Source: JAUIET01 sp964352475 (lineage in GTDB: Bacteria > Pseudomonadota > Gammaproteobacteria > Pseudomonadales > JAUIET01). Taken from it: a stretch of DNA of 64,000 nt. Position 1 is the first letter of the stretch. The number at the start of each line of letters is the position of its first letter. The stretch is taken from assembly GCA_964352475.1 (NCBI GenBank), contig CAYGSL010000011.1:1-64000 (forward strand), given 5' to 3'. Of the stretch, positions 26,633-34,786 are shown one piece after another. The notes beneath the pieces are model-generated. The model was not told the origin of the DNA. It did no database searches and was given only the letters and a program-made list of their open reading frames with translations. The translations under genes were made by a program, and so were the position numbers.

Positions 26633-27403
26633 TCACATCACTTCGCCGCCGCTAACGGAAATAGCCTGTCCGGTGATGGAGCGGCTGTTATTGCAGCACA
26701 ACCAAAGTACCGTCTCTGCAACTTCTTCGGGGTCTATTAATCGTTTTTGCGGATTGGTGTCTGTGAAGCTTTCAAGCGCTTGTGCTTCCGATCTTCCGGT
26801 TTTCGCAACAATATTTTTGACACTGTCGCGAATAATGTCGGTGTCTGTATACCCAGGGCAAATCGCATTTACTGTGATACCGTGCGTAGCTGTTTCCAGT
26901 GCCAGTGCACGGGTTAGGCCAAGTACGCCATGTTTGGCCGCACAGTACGCACTAACGTATGCGTAGCCTTTCAACGCCGATGTGCTGGCTATGTTAATGA
27001 TACGCCCGGATTTTCTCTCCCGCATTTCGTTGATCACGGCCGAAGTGCAATGAAAAACACCGTTGAGATTCACTGCCAGTACTTCGTTCCACTCATCAAC
27101 TTTCAACTTATGGAAAGGCATGGTCGGTGCGGCTCCCGCACAGTTAATCAAAATATCGACTGGACCAAACGATGAGCGTGCTTCTGCAACAGCCTGATTC
27201 ACTGAGTCTGCAGAACTAACGTCAGCAACTACGGCTTGTGCATTGCTTGAATTTGGAAACTGTGCGACTGCGTCATGCAGCACGCTCTTACGACGCCCGA
27301 CAATAGTGACTTTAGCACCGCAATCCAGCAACGCCGTACTGATTGCAGCTCCGATACCCGTGGCACCTCCGGTTACGATCGCATGGCTATTGGTCAATGT
27401 CAT
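26633..27403 (-). CDS. SDR family oxidoreductase, probable 3-hydroxyacyl-CoA-type dehydrogenase
   Basis: Classical SDR of 256 aa. It has TGGATGIG at about residues 12-19, the NCAGA motif near 88, a catalytic Ser in IINIASTSAL and Y-x3-K in YCAAKHG near 155. The C-terminal ITGQAISVSGGEVM is typical of the FabG-like subfamily. It follows the monooxygenase/OYE fusion by 8 bp and precedes the enoyl-CoA hydratase, so the operon holds a set of beta-oxidation-type activities. Oxidation of a hydroxycyclohexane-carboxyl-CoA intermediate is inferred from comparison with the 2-aminobenzoyl-CoA pathway. Confidence 0.9.
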   Translation of the reverse strand: MTLTNSHAIVTGGATGIGAAISTALLDCGAKVTIVGRRKSVLHDAVAQFPNSSNAQAVVADVSSADSVNQAVAEARSSFGPVDILINCAGAAPTMPFHKLKVDEWNEVLAVNLNGVFHCTSAVINEMRERKSGRIINIASTSALKGYAYVSAYCAAKHGVLGLTRALALETATHGITVNAICPGYTDTDIIRDSVKNIVAKTGRSEAQALESFTDTNPQKRLIDPEEVAETVLWLCCNNSRSITGQAISVSGGEVM

Positions 27404-27411
27404 TTTGTTTT

Positions 27412-29757
27412 CTATTTAATCGCCTGCAACTCTGCCGCCATCATTTCCGCCGCTCTCTGTAAATTGGTGTGCAATTGACGGTAGCCCATAAAATACTGCT
27501 TTTGTTCGTGCACGCCAACACCTGAATGCCCGGATTCCGCTGCGGCTCGCATCGTCCAGTTGGGATCCGCCAAATGTGGGCGTGCAAGGCATACCAAATC
27601 GGCGCGGCCGGCCGCCACAATGCTGTTAACGTGATCAACCTCATAAATGTTGCCCACGGCCATGGTTGCCAGGCCTGCTTCATTGCGGATACGGTCAGAC
27701 AGCGGTGTCTGAAACATTCTACCCGGTCGCGGTTTCGCCTTATGTGAGGTTTGACCGCTGGATACGTCAATGATATCAGCCCCCGCTGCGGCAAAGGCGC
27801 GCGCGATTTCTACACTGTCTTGTTCGGTAATGCCCTCATCACCGACCCAGTCGTGCGCAGATAGTCGTACCGACATCGGTCTATCGTCTGGCCATACATC
27901 GCGCATGGCTGCGAATACTTCCAGCGGGTAACGCAAACGATTCTCCAGGCTGCCACCGTATTCATCCGCGCGCTTGTTTAATACCGGCGTAATAAACGCA
28001 CTGAGCAAATAACCATGAGCTGCATGCAGCTCAAGAAGGTCAAAACCCGCGTTCGCTGCACGAACAGTGCTGTCAACAAATTGCTGCTTCACAAGGTCCA
28101 TATGCGCACGGTCAATTTCTGTCGGCGTTTGGCTATAGGTGTCGTATGGAATAGGGCTGGCAGAAACAATAGGCCATGCATCTGACGGATCCAATGGATC
28201 ATCCAGTCGGTCAGGGTGCCACGCCCAGGGCTCTTTGGTTGCACCCTTGGGTCCGGCATGTCCCAACTGGATAGCGAATTTTGCAGCGGTATGGTTGTGA
28301 ACAAAATCGACAATACGCTTCCAGCTCGCCTCCTGTTCATCGTTCCAGATTCCGGCACATCCAGGAGTGATTCGTGATTCCGGACTGATGTCGGTCATCT
28401 CGGTAAAGACGAGGCCAGCCCCGCCTTTGGCCAGAGCACCGTAGTGAACTAGGTGCCAGTCGTCAGGCATGCCGTCTTTGGCGCTATACATAGACATCGG
28501 CGACACCACCACACGATTGACCAATTCTAGCTCAGCCAGTTTATACGGCAGGAACATTGGCGGCACTGCCTCATCAAATGACTCACCCAGCACACGCTTC
28601 GCCAGGTGTATTTCCATGCTCTTCAGCCATTCTTCATCGCGCAAACGCAGGTTCTCGTGACTGACTCTTTGGCTGCGTGTGAGCAGGGAATAGTTAAACT
28701 GCTTCAGATCGAAGGCTTCGGCGTAACGGGGCACGTCTTCAAACCAGATCATTGCGTTAAGAGCCGCATTCTGCAGTCTAAGAGCTTCAAGCTCGCGCTC
28801 GTCCTGGTACGCTCGCAGGGCATCAGCCACGCTTAAATCACTGCTCAGGTGTTTCGCCAATGAGATCGCGTCTTCCAGTCCCAGCTTGGTGCCAGAACCT
28901 ATGGAAAAATGCGCAGTATGGGCTGCATCACCGATCAATACCACGCGATCATCCATCACCCAGTTGCGACACAAGACCTGTGGAAAGTTAATCCATGCAG
29001 AGCCGCGAATATGGGCTGAATTGGTTAGAAGTTCATGTCCGTCGAGGTATTTTTCGAAAATTTTTCGGCAAGTCTCGGCACTTTCATCGTGCGACATGCT
29101 GTCGAAGCCAAAAGCATCGTATACGTCGGGGTTACATTCAACGATGAACGTAGAGGTCTCTTCGTCAAACTGATAGGCGTGCGCCCAGATCCAGCCATGC
29201 TCGGTTTTCTCAAACGCAAATGTGAAAGCGTCGCGAAAAGTTTGTTTGGTACCTAGCCACACAAAACGATTTTTACGCACATCTACTTTACAGTCGAAAG
29301 CATCCAGATTGCTGTTTCGAATCTTGGAATTAAGTCCGTCAGCCGCAACCACCAGATCAGCGTCGGCGAAACGGGTATGAACATCCTCGGCTTCAAATTC
29401 TGACTCGAAATGCAGTGGGATATCCAGCTGACTTGCCCGATCGTGCAATAATTGCAGCATACGCTTGCGACCCAGACCTATAAACCCGTGACCATCGGAG
29501 CGCTCAACCTCGCCATTAACGAAGCAGTCGATCATGTCCCAATGAATGAATTCATCCCGAATGCTTTCCGCGCTGACGGGATCATTGGCGTACAGGTTTT
29601 CTACGGTTTGGTCGGAAAACACGACGCCCCAACCAAAGGTATCGCCCGGCTTATTGCGTTCATACAATTGAACGTCGTGCGATGGGTCACGCAGTTTCAT
29701 CGAAATTGCTAAATACAAGCCTGCAGGACCGCCGCCAAGACATACAATTTTCATCAT
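27412..29757 (-). CDS. fused FAD monooxygenase/old yellow enzyme, 2-aminobenzoyl-CoA monooxygenase/reductase-like
   Basis: Two-domain flavoenzyme of 781 aa. Residues 1 to about 380 are a class A flavin monooxygenase: the FAD motif GGGPAGLYLA at 8-17, GWGVVFSD, and DRVVLIGDAAHTAHFSIGSGTKLG. From about 395 an old yellow enzyme domain follows: NRVVVSPMSMYS, then HLVHYGALAKGGAGLVFTE, QLGHAGPKG and ELHAAHGYLLSAFITP. This exact fusion is known from 2-aminobenzoyl-CoA monooxygenase/reductase of Azoarcus and is often labelled bifunctional salicylyl-CoA 5-hydroxylase/oxidoreductase. It hydroxylates and then reduces the aromatic ring of an aryl-CoA. It heads the operon. No 2-aminobenzoate-CoA ligase is present in the cluster, so the CoA ester must come from elsewhere. 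A MarR gene is divergent. Confidence 0.9.
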   Translation of the reverse strand: MMKIVCLGGGPAGLYLAISMKLRDPSHDVQLYERNKPGDTFGWGVVFSDQTVENLYANDPVSAESIRDEFIHWDMIDCFVNGEVERSDGHGFIGLGRKRMLQLLHDRASQLDIPLHFESEFEAEDVHTRFADADLVVAADGLNSKIRNSNLDAFDCKVDVRKNRFVWLGTKQTFRDAFTFAFEKTEHGWIWAHAYQFDEETSTFIVECNPDVYDAFGFDSMSHDESAETCRKIFEKYLDGHELLTNSAHIRGSAWINFPQVLCRNWVMDDRVVLIGDAAHTAHFSIGSGTKLGLEDAISLAKHLSSDLSVADALRAYQDERELEALRLQNAALNAMIWFEDVPRYAEAFDLKQFNYSLLTRSQRVSHENLRLRDEEWLKSMEIHLAKRVLGESFDEAVPPMFLPYKLAELELVNRVVVSPMSMYSAKDGMPDDWHLVHYGALAKGGAGLVFTEMTDISPESRITPGCAGIWNDEQEASWKRIVDFVHNHTAAKFAIQLGHAGPKGATKEPWAWHPDRLDDPLDPSDAWPIVSASPIPYDTYSQTPTEIDRAHMDLVKQQFVDSTVRAANAGFDLLELHAAHGYLLSAFITPVLNKRADEYGGSLENRLRYPLEVFAAMRDVWPDDRPMSVRLSAHDWVGDEGITEQDSVEIARAFAAAGADIIDVSSGQTSHKAKPRPGRMFQTPLSDRIRNEAGLATMAVGNIYEVDHVNSIVAAGRADLVCLARPHLADPNWTMRAAAESGHSGVGVHEQKQYFMGYRQLHTNLQRAAEMMAAELQAIK

Positions 29758-29851
29758 TCGCTCCGCTTATTCATTGTCTTTGTTCCAGGCAAGCGCTTAA
29801 GTCTGCCTACCAACTGCTAGCTATCGGCTCTTAACTCTGTAGCAAAAATAG

Positions 29852-29863
29852 TTTAAGCTTAAA
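29852..29863. promoter_or_regulatory. palindrome TTTAAGCTTAAA, distal operator
   Basis: Twelve-base perfect palindrome in the 169-bp gap between the monooxygenase/OYE fusion gene and the MarR gene. On the minus strand it reads GTTTTAAGCTTAAAC, matching the core found at 17834 and 58573. It lies about 95 bp upstream of the fusion gene start. Confidence 0.62.
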
Positions 29864-29888
29864 ACAACTGTTGTCAGTATACCCCAAG

Positions 29889-29908
29889 TTATTTTATATT
29901 TAAAATAA
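29889..29908. promoter_or_regulatory. second AT-rich inverted repeat, operator next to MarR start
   Basis: TTATTTTATATTTAAAATAA is an imperfect palindrome (8 of 10 pairs) ending 18 bp before the MarR ATG at 29927, so a bound dimer would cover the MarR promoter. It is a degenerate form of the TTTTAARCTTAAAA core and pairs with the site 26 bp upstream. Confidence 0.5.
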
Positions 29909-29926
29909 TTGTTTCGAGGCTTGGCC

Positions 29927-30445
29927 ATGAACAAACAACAAACGGCGATTAATCCATCGGCAGCCGACCTGGAGACGCGGCTGGTGGAGGAAGATCACCA
30001 CTCTATTAAGTTGTGGCTGCGCCTGCTGACCTGTTCAAGTCTCATTGAGGCAGAACTTCGAAACCGACTGCGCCAGGAATTCGACACCACACTGCCGCGT
30101 TTTGATTTTTTATCGCAATTGCAACGCGCACCTCTTGGTTTGACCATGGGGGAACTGTCGCGGCGAATGATGGTTTCGGGTGGTAATGTGTCCGGACTGG
30201 CTACCCAGTTGGTCAAGGAAGGTCTTGTTAGCCGCAGCACCTTACCGGAAGACAGAAGAACGTATATGGTGACGCTTACGCCGGTTGGCAAGAAGTTTTT
30301 TGCTAAATTGGCCAAGCGTCATGAAGAATGGGTGATTGAGCTGCTGGGTGATCTTAGTCATGACGACGTGGATCAATTGGCAGACTTGCTGGCCAAGGTA
30401 AAAACAACCGTCAATAAAAACAGTGTTGCGGGCGGTGGTCGCTAA
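29927..30445 (+). CDS. MarR family transcriptional regulator
   Basis: Repressor-type regulator of 172 aa. The ATG at 29927 follows a CGAGG ribosome site; a TTG 18 bp earlier overlaps the AT-rich operator. The winged HTH runs from DFLSQLQRAPLGLTMGELSRRMMVSGGNV (recognition helix) to the wing with LPEDRRTYMVTLTPVG, the classical MarR D-R-R motif. A long N-terminal helix and the C-terminal helices form the dimer. It is divergent from the 2-aminobenzoyl-CoA-type operon and 2 bp upstream of the thiolase-like gene, so it probably controls both directions through the palindromes, responding to an aromatic acid or its CoA ester. Confidence 0.92.
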   Translation: MNKQQTAINPSAADLETRLVEEDHHSIKLWLRLLTCSSLIEAELRNRLRQEFDTTLPRFDFLSQLQRAPLGLTMGELSRRMMVSGGNVSGLATQLVKEGLVSRSTLPEDRRTYMVTLTPVGKKFFAKLAKRHEEWVIELLGDLSHDDVDQLADLLAKVKTTVNKNSVAGGGR

Positions 30446-30447
30446 TT

Positions 30448-31653
30448 ATGCAGAGAGCTCTTTCTCGTAGTAAGCCCGGTTCATATCAAGGTGTTGCCCT
30501 TTGCGCGCCCGTGAGTGCGGGCTATGCAAAGCAAAGCTCGCGCACAGCGGCATGGTTTGTTGGCTCCGCACTTCGCGAAATGTTGAAAACTGCTGGCTTG
30601 GCCAAGTCGGATATAGACGGCTTTTCTGTCAGTAGCTTTTCCTTGGGCGCAGATTCCACGATTGCGCTAACCCAGCATTTTGGAATGTCACCCAGGTGGC
30701 TTGAAGAGGCGCCCTATGGAGGTGCAGCGGGTGTTATTGCCATGCGCAAGGCCGCCAGGGCCGTGCAAGCAGGTGATGCCGATATTGTGGCTTGCATTGG
30801 CGGAGACGCGGCTGCCCATCGATCGTTTGAAGCCAGTGCAGCGGTGTTCAGTAACTTCACCATTGATGCTTCGTTTCCTTATGGGGCAGGTGGACCAAAT
30901 GCGGCATTCGCAATCATTACTCAGGCTTACATGCAGCGCTACGGTGTGAAAAGAGAAGATCTCGGACGTATATCAGTTGCGCAACGTTATAACGCCAATC
31001 ATTTTCCGCTGGCATTGCTAGGGCATAAAACTCTGTCAATGGAGCAGTACCTAACTGCCCGCCCTATTGCGGGGCCTTTGCACTTGTTCGATTGCGTTAT
31101 GCCTTGTGCCGGCGCTGAGGCGTTCCTGGTGATGAGCGAGGAGCGCGCCCGGTTTTTAAAATTGCCTTATTGTCTTGTTTTGGCTGCCGACGAATTGCAT
31201 AACTCTCATTCGGAAGATGATGTTCAGTATCGCGGTGGTTGGACTGAATTTGTTCCGGGTATGTACGAGCAAGCGGGTATTGGCCCAGACGATGTCGACA
31301 TTTTGCAAACCTATGACGACTACCCGGCTATTAGCATGTTGCAAATGGAAGATATGGGGTTTTGCGGGAAAGGTGAGGGTGCCGTGTTCGTGCAAAACAC
31401 CGACCTTACTTTCGATGGCAGCGGTCGCGAAAAAAATAAACTTCCGCACAATACTTCTGGTGGTCAATTGTCAGTAGGGCAGGCGGGTGCTGCCGCTGGC
31501 TTGCTTGGTATTGTTGAATCGATTCGACAATTGACGGATTGCGCGCTGGGACAGCAAGTACCCAATGCGCGCACGGCAATGGCCAGCGGTTTTGGCATGA
31601 TTAATTATGATCGCGGTTTATGCAGTGCCGCGACTTTGCTGGGGCGCGCGTAA
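30448..31653 (+). CDS. thiolase-fold protein lacking the thiolase catalytic residues (Ltp/SCP2-like)
   Basis: Thiolase superfamily protein of 401 aa. The nucleophilic Cys of true thiolases is absent: the position near residue 91 reads PYGGAAG. The C-terminal GHP-G motif has become VGQAGAAAG, with Gln345 in place of His. The segment DILQTYDDYPAISMLQMEDMGF (centred on Tyr289) and the following GEG resemble the Ltp2 group. There, a thiolase-like chain works with a DUF35 partner as a retro-aldolase in steroid side-chain degradation. The next gene here is that DUF35 partner, overlapping by one base. I infer an aldolase or acyl-transfer role, not 3-ketoacyl-CoA cleavage. Confidence 0.82.
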   Translation: MQRALSRSKPGSYQGVALCAPVSAGYAKQSSRTAAWFVGSALREMLKTAGLAKSDIDGFSVSSFSLGADSTIALTQHFGMSPRWLEEAPYGGAAGVIAMRKAARAVQAGDADIVACIGGDAAAHRSFEASAAVFSNFTIDASFPYGAGGPNAAFAIITQAYMQRYGVKREDLGRISVAQRYNANHFPLALLGHKTLSMEQYLTARPIAGPLHLFDCVMPCAGAEAFLVMSEERARFLKLPYCLVLAADELHNSHSEDDVQYRGGWTEFVPGMYEQAGIGPDDVDILQTYDDYPAISMLQMEDMGFCGKGEGAVFVQNTDLTFDGSGREKNKLPHNTSGGQLSVGQAGAAAGLLGIVESIRQLTDCALGQQVPNARTAMASGFGMINYDRGLCSAATLLGRA

Positions 31654-32222
31654 TGGCAACACGATTTTCCATGCAGCGTCGCTTGCGCATGAACCGGCCG
31701 TCGTTACGGCTGAGGTCAAAACCACCCAAAGATCGCACACCGCGCGGTCAGGACTTCACGGCAGCGAATCTTGCTTGTGCCTTGTCTTTGCAGACCTGCA
31801 CCGAATGTGGGAAAACCAATTATCCGCCCAGAGAAGTGTGCGAATCCTGTCTTAACGATGAATTACTATGGAAGCCAACAGACACTAATGGTCGGCTGCT
31901 TCAGGCCGTAGAACTGCACCACAGTTTGTGGGAATTCTTTAAACGTCGTTTGAAAAAAACCACCTGGCCGATTGCCAGTGTGCGACTTGCGGCGGGCCCG
32001 GTTGTATACGCTCACCTGGTATTGGAGCTATTTGATCAACAAGGAGCCAGCGATATTCCTTCCGGCAGCTCGGTTGCGGTGTTCAGTCATGCAGACTGTG
32101 GCAATCAGTCGGTGCTTATCGCAGTGCCTGATTCAGTGGATATTAGAGACGCGAAAAACCGTCTGCAAATTGCAGATCGCTTAGGTATTACCAAGGCCGC
32201 AGAAAGAGAGGCAACAGCATGA
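31653..32222 (+). CDS. DUF35/OB-fold zinc-ribbon protein, partner of the thiolase-like protein
   Basis: Predicted 189-aa accessory subunit. The ATG at 31653 shares its A with the upstream TAA stop. A rubredoxin-like zinc ribbon is formed by C49-x2-C52-x10-C63-x2-C66 (CTECGK...CESC), followed by the OB-fold acyl-CoA-binding domain (LLQAVELHHSLWEFF ... WPIASVRLAAGPVVYAHLVLE). The first 40 residues are unusually basic. DUF35 proteins form complexes with thiolase-fold enzymes and are often required for their activity, as ChsH2 is for Ltp2. It is coupled to the SDR behind it by a 4-bp overlap. Confidence 0.88.
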   Translation: MATRFSMQRRLRMNRPSLRLRSKPPKDRTPRGQDFTAANLACALSLQTCTECGKTNYPPREVCESCLNDELLWKPTDTNGRLLQAVELHHSLWEFFKRRLKKTTWPIASVRLAAGPVVYAHLVLELFDQQGASDIPSGSSVAVFSHADCGNQSVLIAVPDSVDIRDAKNRLQIADRLGITKAAEREATA

Positions 32223-32953
32223 GTGAAAAAATACAAACAGTCGTTGTTACTGGCGGAAGTACGGGTATCGGCAAGGCAATTTGTGAGAACTTACTGGCTG
32301 ATGGCTACCGGGTACTCAATATAGCGCGGCGAAACCTGGAAACGGAAAGTGATCGTTTGTTGAACTTCCAGTGTGATTTGAGTGATGCGGCGGCAACTGC
32401 GGATACGGCAAAAACCATCGCTGATCAGTTTGAGGTCAGCGGTTTTGTCCATAATGCCGGGCTGATACGAGCGGCTCTGCTTGAAGAAGTGGACCTGGAT
32501 GACCTCAACTACTTAACGCAGGTTCATGTGGGGGCGGCCATTACACTGACACAGGCGTTTTTACCGGCAATGAAATCTGCTGGTTTTGGGCGCGTGATTT
32601 TGATTACTTCTCGTGCGGCCTTGGGCTTGCAAACTCGCACCTCTTACTCGGCAACCAAGTCGGGAATGATGGGCATGGCGCGCACTTGGGCACTGGAGTT
32701 AGGTCAACACGGTATCACCGTGAATACCGTCGCGCCCGGCCCCATAGAGGCAACTGAAATGTTTCATGCGGTTATTCCAGAAAATGATCCAAAACTCGAA
32801 GCAATGGCGGCCGGTATTCCGGTTAAACGTTTAGGGCTGCCGAGCGATGTGGCCCAGGCGGTGGATTTCTTTATGCATCCGCAGAACAGTTTTGTAACCG
32901 GGCAAACACTAATGGTGTGTGGTGGTGCCAGTCTGGGCTCGCTGTCACTTTAA
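32219..32953 (+). CDS. SDR family oxidoreductase
   Basis: Short-chain dehydrogenase of 244 aa. The motif TGGSTGIG sits at about residues 11-18, HNAGL replaces the usual NNAG near 78, and Ser in ILITSRAAL and YSATKSG near 143 complete the active site. The ending FVTGQTLMVCGG is typical of FabG-like SDRs. ATGA overlap with the DUF35 gene and a 28-bp gap to the Rieske oxygenase place it in one operon. It could dehydrogenate a cis-dihydrodiol from the dioxygenase or a beta-hydroxyacyl-CoA; the HNAG variant fits several dihydrodiol-type SDRs but is not diagnostic. Confidence 0.88.
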   Translation: MSEKIQTVVVTGGSTGIGKAICENLLADGYRVLNIARRNLETESDRLLNFQCDLSDAAATADTAKTIADQFEVSGFVHNAGLIRAALLEEVDLDDLNYLTQVHVGAAITLTQAFLPAMKSAGFGRVILITSRAALGLQTRTSYSATKSGMMGMARTWALELGQHGITVNTVAPGPIEATEMFHAVIPENDPKLEAMAAGIPVKRLGLPSDVAQAVDFFMHPQNSFVTGQTLMVCGGASLGSLSL

Positions 32954-32981
32954 AAAATCATGCAGATATCAGGAGCGAAAA

Positions 32982-34295
32982 ATGCCACTGTCTAATGCGG
33001 AAATTGCCGGTCTTGTCGAAGAAAAGCGTGTACACAAGCGCGTCTATATAGATCCGGAAGTGTTTGAGCTTGAAATGGAGCGCATTTGGGGGCAGGCCTG
33101 GATTTTTATCGGCCACGAATCGCAAGTGCCTAATGCGGGAGACTATTTCACCACCAATATCAACCATAAAGTACCGGTGGTAATGGTCAGGGACAAGAAT
33201 GCAGAGGTACATGTACTGCATAACCGCTGCGGGCATAAGGGCGCTAAAATAGTTGAGACCCGTACCGGCAACGCACGAGGCGCGTTTCGCTGTGCCTATC
33301 ATGGCTGGACCTACCAACACGACGGGCAGGTAATCAAAATTCCGAACGAAGCCGGCTATGAAAATACGGGCTTCGATCTTAAAGACAGCTGCAACAATAT
33401 GCAAAAAGTGGCGCAGAGTGCCAGCTATCGTGGTTTTGTCTTTGCCACTTTATCAGCGGATGCGCCAGATCTGGAAACCTGGATGGGCGGCGCGAAAGAT
33501 TGCTTCGATAACTTGTGTGACCGTGCGCCCGAAGGAGAAGTGGAGGTAGCCGGTGGAGTACTGCGCTACGAGCACGACTGCAACTGGAAATACATTATTG
33601 AAAACCTGAATGACACTATGCACCCAATGGTGGTGCATCAGTCTGTGGTGCAGGCAGCGCAAGACTATATCGACACCTTGCCACCTGAGGCGGCCAAACA
33701 AAAAGCAGAAGCCGAAATTATTCTGCCATTTGGTGGTTCCTACGAGAACATGGAGCATATGGGGATCACCGGGTTCAAATTTGGGCATCATTACGATGGT
33801 GGGAAAACCAGCATTCACGCGGATTACTCCGTGGACCCTGAATACCATGCGCGTATGGTTGAAGCCTATGGAGAAGAGCGTACCCGTGAGATTTATTCGT
33901 TTAATACTCATAACACTTTGTATTACCCGTCACTAACGATTAAGACGGCCGTACAAAATATTCGTGTTGTGCGGCCCGTCGCCGTTGATAAGTTTGTTGT
34001 GGAGACCTGGTCATTCCGCTTAAAAGGTGCGCCAGATGCGATGTTGCAGCGCACCCTTTTGTATTCGCGATTGATTAATTCAGTGGCGTCCATGGTGGGA
34101 CCTGATGATTTGGAATGCTATCGCCGCGTTCAGGAAGGCCTTGAATCGGATGCCACAGAATGGATAGAAATGCATAGGCAGTTTGGTCGGGATGAGGATT
34201 TGGGAGACCGAATAAGTGGCGGTGGTACCAGTGATCTGGATATGCGCACGGAGTACGCCGCCTGGCGTGACTACATGCTAATGGAGGCCTACTGA
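32982..34295 (+). CDS. Rieske aromatic ring-hydroxylating dioxygenase, alpha subunit
   Basis: Catalytic subunit of a ring-hydroxylating oxygenase, 437 aa. The ATG at 32982 follows an AGGAGC ribosome site; a longer frame from 32919 lies inside the SDR gene. The Rieske [2Fe-2S] ligands are C83-x-H85 and C104-x2-H107. The mononuclear iron site is N208-L-N-D211-x2-H214-x4-H219. The beta subunit gene follows with a one-base overlap. No ferredoxin or reductase gene is found nearby. Sequence resembles benzoate/anthranilate- and IacC-type oxygenases in general layout, but the substrate cannot be fixed. Confidence 0.93.
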   Translation: MPLSNAEIAGLVEEKRVHKRVYIDPEVFELEMERIWGQAWIFIGHESQVPNAGDYFTTNINHKVPVVMVRDKNAEVHVLHNRCGHKGAKIVETRTGNARGAFRCAYHGWTYQHDGQVIKIPNEAGYENTGFDLKDSCNNMQKVAQSASYRGFVFATLSADAPDLETWMGGAKDCFDNLCDRAPEGEVEVAGGVLRYEHDCNWKYIIENLNDTMHPMVVHQSVVQAAQDYIDTLPPEAAKQKAEAEIILPFGGSYENMEHMGITGFKFGHHYDGGKTSIHADYSVDPEYHARMVEAYGEERTREIYSFNTHNTLYYPSLTIKTAVQNIRVVRPVAVDKFVVETWSFRLKGAPDAMLQRTLLYSRLINSVASMVGPDDLECYRRVQEGLESDATEWIEMHRQFGRDEDLGDRISGGGTSDLDMRTEYAAWRDYMLMEAY

Positions 34296-34777
34296 TGGCT
34301 ACTAAGGTTGATAAGCAGGCAGTGGAAGACTTTTTGTATCTTGAAGCCTCCTATCTGGATACACCAGATTTGGAGAATTGGCTGGCCTTGTACAGTGAAG
34401 ATGGAACCTACTGGATGCCAGCATCAGAGAACCAGATAGATCCATTGAATGAGATTTCGCATTTTTATGATGATCGTGTGCTGATGGAAATTCGCAAACG
34501 CAACTTTGTGCACCCCAGGGCATCATCCAAAGACGCTAGTGTTCGTTGTTCTCATTTGATTGGCAATATTCGTCTGCAGGGCGAGAATCAAAACAAAGAT
34601 CTGCTAGTCACTTCGAATTTTCAGGTCGTTATGTTTTATCGCGAAGAGCAGCGCGTATTCGCTGGTACCTATGAGCACCAGCTTATAGCAAACAATGACT
34701 CGTTTCTAATTCGCTCAAAAAGAGTGAATTTGATCAACCCGGAAGCCGCCCACAAGTCCATCATAATCTACCTGTAA
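34295..34777 (+). CDS. ring-hydroxylating dioxygenase, beta subunit
   Basis: Small structural subunit of 160 aa with the NTF2-like cone fold. It opens with VEDFLYLEASYLDTPDLENWLALYSED and carries YWMPA near residue 34, the conserved beta-subunit start pattern. The stretch SHFYDDRVLMEIRKRN near 57 is also typical. It forms an alpha3beta3 complex with the preceding protein. The gene overlaps the alpha stop by one base and ends the operon, converging on the symporter gene 9 bp away. Confidence 0.92.
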   Translation: MATKVDKQAVEDFLYLEASYLDTPDLENWLALYSEDGTYWMPASENQIDPLNEISHFYDDRVLMEIRKRNFVHPRASSKDASVRCSHLIGNIRLQGENQNKDLLVTSNFQVVMFYREEQRVFAGTYEHQLIANNDSFLIRSKRVNLINPEAAHKSIIIYL

Positions 34778-34786
34778 AAAGGTGTT

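Noticed and set aside
30448..31653. An ordinary acetyl-CoA acetyltransferase
   Set aside because: Both catalytic residues are replaced (Gly at the Cys position, Gln345 at the His position), unlike the intact PaaJ at 41581.
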